NCBI GenBank assembly: GCA_964465375.1
Contig: CAYXIJ010000014.1
Location: 1-64,000, forward strand
Source: CAJWKT01 sp964465375
Lineage (GTDB): Bacteria; Pseudomonadota; Gammaproteobacteria; Steroidobacterales; Rariloculaceae
Length of the DNA: 64,000 bases
Direction: 5' to 3'
Every line of letters begins with the position of its first letter. Position 1 is the stretch's first letter. Shown one piece after another: positions 61,414 to 64,000 of this stretch. The position numbers and the translations under genes were made by a program. The notes under the pieces are model-generated. The model saw nothing but the letters and a program-made list of their open reading frames with translations, had not been told where the DNA came from and did no database searches.

Positions 61414-62202
61414 ATGCAGTGGATGGGAAAAGCTATCGGAGGTGTGTTGGGCTACGCTGCTGCTGGTCCCGTCGGATCCCTATTAGGGATTTTTGTCGGA
61501 CACCAATTTGATTTGGGTATTTTTCACCGGCTTGTGACCGGCACTCGTCCTAACTTTCGTTCACAGAAAACCCAACAGCTTTTTTTTGAAATTTCTTTTG
61601 CGACAATGGGACGCATTGCGAAAGTAGATGGGCGGGTTTCTGAAGAAGAAGTGCGTGCGGCCCGCAGAATTATGAGTGCGATGCGATTGACCTCAGAACA
61701 GGTGGGTGAAGCCATCAAGTATTTTACAGCAGGCAAACAGAAAGCTTACCCCATTAAAGAGCGAATCCAAGATCTTCACGCCATTATCGGAAATCAACGG
61801 GTTTTGGCCCGAGCTTTCGTAGAGATTCAAGTTCGGGCTCTCATTGCTGCCGGCTCAGTCCGGAAAAATCAAAGAGAGCTACTTTCTGAGATTGCTGGGG
61901 GGCTTGGTATTGGAAGTATTGAGTTGGCGCAGATTGAAGTTTTAGTGCGCTCCCAATTTAATCGTGCCTCAGGGCAGTCAGACAGAGTTAGTCTTGAAGA
62001 GGCATATCATGTGTTGGGAGTTCTTTCCAGCGCTACTGATAGAGAAATTAAGACTGCTTATCGACGGCTAATGAATCAGCATCATCCGGATAAACTTGTT
62101 GCACGCGGTTTACCAAAGTCAATGACTGAAGTGGCCGAGAAGAAAACTCAGGAGATTCGTGCTGCATATGAGCATATAAAGAGGAAGAGAAATATTAAAT
62201 AA
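61414..62202 (+). CDS. djlA: Co-chaperone DjlA
   Basis: DjlA is a membrane-anchored J-domain protein that stimulates DnaK. ATG 61414 gives 262 residues beginning MQWMGKAIGGVLGYAAAG, the short membrane anchor with GxxxG-type repeats. A TerB-like helical domain spans about 55-145, and the C-terminal J domain has the HPD motif at 224-226. The gap to convergent coq7 (87 bases) holds only a weak AT-rich stem with a T run (62206-62222). Confidence 0.93.
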   Translation: MQWMGKAIGGVLGYAAAGPVGSLLGIFVGHQFDLGIFHRLVTGTRPNFRSQKTQQLFFEISFATMGRIAKVDGRVSEEEVRAARRIMSAMRLTSEQVGEAIKYFTAGKQKAYPIKERIQDLHAIIGNQRVLARAFVEIQVRALIAAGSVRKNQRELLSEIAGGLGIGSIELAQIEVLVRSQFNRASGQSDRVSLEEAYHVLGVLSSATDREIKTAYRRLMNQHHPDKLVARGLPKSMTEVAEKKTQEIRAAYEHIKRKRNIK

Positions 62203-62289
62203 CAATCAGATTTTTGATTTTTCTAGCTTAGTGATTTTCTCATAGCTCGAAAGGAAAGAAATGATTGAGTATTGAATGTAGTAAAAAGT

Positions 62290-62928
62290 TTATATCCAGA
62301 GCGCAATGCGGCGCAAAATATTGCCTCCACAGGCCATTGCAAAGCGGACCGGAGCAGGCAATTTTGTTCCGCCAGCAAGTTGTGCTGTTGTTCCGTGATG
62401 CGCTTCATCGCTTGCCATACGCTTCAAAATAGCTGCGCTTTTTGTGTCAGTTTTGGGTAAGCGCTCGAGGTGATCCTCAATATGCGCCTCGACTTGTTTT
62501 TCTGTTTCTACAACAAATCCTAGGCTCACTGAGTCGCCTGGAGCCCCAGCTAGAATGCCTACGCAAAAGCTACCGAGGTACCAGAGGGGGTCAAGAAGAC
62601 TTGATTTTCCTTCTAGTTGCGCAAGGCGTTCGGCGCACCAAGCGAGATGGTCCTGTTCTTCTGCTGCTGCCCCTAGAAGTTGGGCGCGAGTTTCTTTTGA
62701 GCGTGCCATAATAGCTTGCCCGCTATAAAGAGCTTGAGCAGAAATTTCTCCCGCATGGTTAACTCGCATTAACGCTATACTTTTTAGCCGATCATTAGGT
62801 TTTAGATTTGGATTGGGAAGTTTTTCAGCGGGGGACAGGCGATTAGGCGTAGGTGGGGTAAGCAGCATTCGAATCGCCCGATCTAATTCCGAGACAAGCT
62901 GGTCCTGTAAACCTATTCGTCGATTCAT
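62290..62928 (-). CDS. coq7: Ubiquinone hydroxylase Coq7
   Basis: Coq7 is the di-iron hydroxylase of the penultimate ubiquinone step. The 212 residues have the iron ligands in MRVNHAGEISAQALY, EEQDHL, ETEKQVEAHI and SDEAHH. It is complete. Many gammaproteobacteria use Coq7 in place of flavin enzyme UbiF, and its presence implies aerobic respiration with ubiquinone. Confidence 0.96.
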   Translation of the reverse strand: MNRRIGLQDQLVSELDRAIRMLLTPPTPNRLSPAEKLPNPNLKPNDRLKSIALMRVNHAGEISAQALYSGQAIMARSKETRAQLLGAAAEEQDHLAWCAERLAQLEGKSSLLDPLWYLGSFCVGILAGAPGDSVSLGFVVETEKQVEAHIEDHLERLPKTDTKSAAILKRMASDEAHHGTTAQLAGGTKLPAPVRFAMACGGNILRRIALWI

Positions 62929-62983
62929 AAGCTGATTATACTCGGCCGATTTTTTAAGTCAGTAATTTGCGAGAGCATTAGAA

Positions 62984-63688
62984 ATGTGGAAAACGACAAC
63001 AATATTCATTCTCATCATTATTTGTCCAATTGCGTTTGGACAAGGAGTTGTCTTTGAGTCAGGTAGTGCGTCATTCGGTTATATAGCGACGAGCGGCAAT
63101 ACGGATAGTAATAGCTCGAACGCAGCCCTAAGCCTACTTTATGAATATCGTATCTGGGATTTCGAATTCGATCTATCTGCCGTAGGTGCCAGTATGGAGG
63201 ATGAGACTACCGCAGAAGCTTATTCTTCAAGCCTTAAAACAAAGAGGGATCTCAATGGAGAAAATTATCTCTTTGGAGTCTTAGATTGGAATAAGGATCG
63301 ATTTTCGGGTTATGAGCATCAAATTTCGGAGTCCTTTGGTTACGGACGCCAGTTAATCACCGGCGAGCGCCATCTGCTGAATGTTGAGTTTGGCATAGGT
63401 GCTCGTCAGGCTAATTTGCGAGGAGGCGTGAGCCGAGATGAGTCTATTTTACGCGGGTCTGCGGACTACAAATGGATTGTTAGTCAGACGTCTGAATTTA
63501 CCCAAGATCTTATTGTTGAAAATGGTTCGAAAAACACTTACGTTGAGTCTGTGTCGGCCCTTAAGGCGCAGGTCTTTGACAACATATCTCTTATTGTTTC
63601 ATTTACCGTCAAGACCAACTCCGATGTCCCTAAGAGTAGCAAAAAGACTGATACATTTTCAGCCATTTCCCTCGAGTATGGTTTTTAG
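62984..63688 (+). CDS. DUF481 outer-membrane beta-barrel protein
   Basis: The 234 residues begin with a signal peptide (MWKTTTIFILIIICPIAFGQ, cleavage after about 19-20). The mature part has the SGNTDSNSS motif typical of the DUF481/YdiY family and alternating strands ending in a C-terminal aromatic residue (LEYGF), the outer-membrane barrel signal. The molecular role of the family is unknown; some members are salt-induced. It stands alone before rplM. Confidence 0.85.
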   Translation: MWKTTTIFILIIICPIAFGQGVVFESGSASFGYIATSGNTDSNSSNAALSLLYEYRIWDFEFDLSAVGASMEDETTAEAYSSSLKTKRDLNGENYLFGVLDWNKDRFSGYEHQISESFGYGRQLITGERHLLNVEFGIGARQANLRGGVSRDESILRGSADYKWIVSQTSEFTQDLIVENGSKNTYVESVSALKAQVFDNISLIVSFTVKTNSDVPKSSKKTDTFSAISLEYGF

Positions 63689-63848
63689 GAACCCGTAGAA
63701 CAGTAATTTGATCGTTCTATGTTTCTGGATTGTTCTAGGTATGTAGCTCTAAATCCTACCCGGCAGAAAAGGTTGTGATTAATACCAATAGCCTATGGCC
63801 TGGATTCTTAAAGTACGCAGATATTTGCGCTGCCTACGATATTTGATC

Positions 63849-63877
63849 TTGCGCGACCTTTGTCTGGCCAGTAGTAT
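63849..63877 (+). promoter_or_regulatory. Candidate rplM promoter
   Basis: TTGCGC (63849-63854), 17-base spacer, TAGTAT (63872-63877). The matches are weak (3 and 4 of 6), but the spacing is ideal and the place, 50 bases before rplM, is right. The rest of the 239-base gap before rplM shows no gene. Treat as a guess. Confidence 0.3.
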
Positions 63878-63927
63878 GCTCTTCCCTCATTGGCTCTCTG
63901 GTTGGAGCTCGGGGTTAGAAGCACAAT

Positions 63928-64000
63928 ATGAAGACATTCTCTGCCAAACCACAAGAGGTTCAGTCCAGCTGGTATTTGGTTAATGCTGAGGGGCAAACGT
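63928..64000 (+). CDS. rplM: 50S ribosomal protein L13, N-terminus (partial)
   Basis: ATG 63928 opens a frame that runs off the window: MKTFSAKPQEVQSSWYLVNA. This matches the L13 N-terminus (MKTFxAKPxxVxRxWYxVDA). L13 is an early 23S rRNA-binding assembly protein and is normally followed by rpsI. Only 24 codons are visible. Confidence 0.93.
   Translation, partial: MKTFSAKPQEVQSSWYLVNAEGQT

Noticed and set aside
63795..63983. 62-codon frame between the DUF481 gene and rplM
   Set aside because: It overlaps the rplM start and candidate promoter, lacks a ribosome site and has no family features.
1..64000. Insertion sequences, prophage, CRISPR arrays, rRNA genes or defence systems
   Set aside because: No transposase, integrase, repeat-spacer pattern, Cas protein or rRNA-like sequence was seen; nearly every base belongs to a recognised housekeeping gene.

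Overview
This window comes from a gammaproteobacterium with moderate base composition and very tight gene packing. The evidence is the gene order: tuf, tRNA, secE-nusG-rplKAJL-rpoBC-rpsLG-fusA-tuf, then S10, spc and alpha operons without a break, as in Pseudomonas-like genomes. UvrA/ssb, MiaB, YbeZ/YbeY/CorC/Lnt, LptE/HolA/NadD/RsfS/RlmH, YhdP/TldD/PmbA and Coq7 follow. I cannot name the genus. There are no insertion sequences, phage genes, CRISPR arrays or rRNA genes.

Layout. 1-30,267 (+ strand) is the transcription/translation block: the end of one tuf gene, a tRNA at the trpT position, secE, nusG, rplK to rplL with an L10-type leader, rpoB, rpoC, the str operon with its own promoter, the S10 operon with an unusual 240-base structured gap between rpsJ and rplC, the spc operon to secY-rpmJ, and rpsM-rpsK-rpsD-rpoA-rplQ. 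30,341-33,043 (- strand) is a likely operon of pepQ, an ICMT-type membrane methyltransferase and a small kinase-fold protein. 33,138-39,398 holds a gamma-glutamyltransferase-family gene, trpS, uvrA (-) and ssb. 39,492-44,757 (+) is miaB-ybeZ-ybeY-corC-lnt. 44,718-52,989 holds leuS (-), lptE, hisI (-), cysS, yidD, a Trm112-like gene, holA, nadD, rsfS and rlmH. 53,143-64,000 holds yhdP, tldD, purE (-), pmbA, purC (-), djlA, coq7 (-), a DUF481 outer-membrane protein and the first codons of rplM.

Most genes are ordinary housekeeping genes with intact catalytic residues. The item most worth attention is the tRNA at 124-199. By position and sequence it is trpT, but its anticodon is TCA (reads UGA) instead of CCA, and three helices each carry a mismatch (G4-G69, T12-T23, G53-G61). 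UGA is plainly a stop codon here: at least 15 genes between tuf and rplQ end in TGA. So the gene is either a decaying tRNA or an unusual Trp tRNA with opal-reading potential. trpS and miaB, which would act on it, lie in the same window.

Other points of interest are RNA structure between rpsJ and rplC, a leuS gene pointing away from its usual partner lptE, a clear promoter that corrects the start of hisI, and palindromes in several divergent promoter regions.
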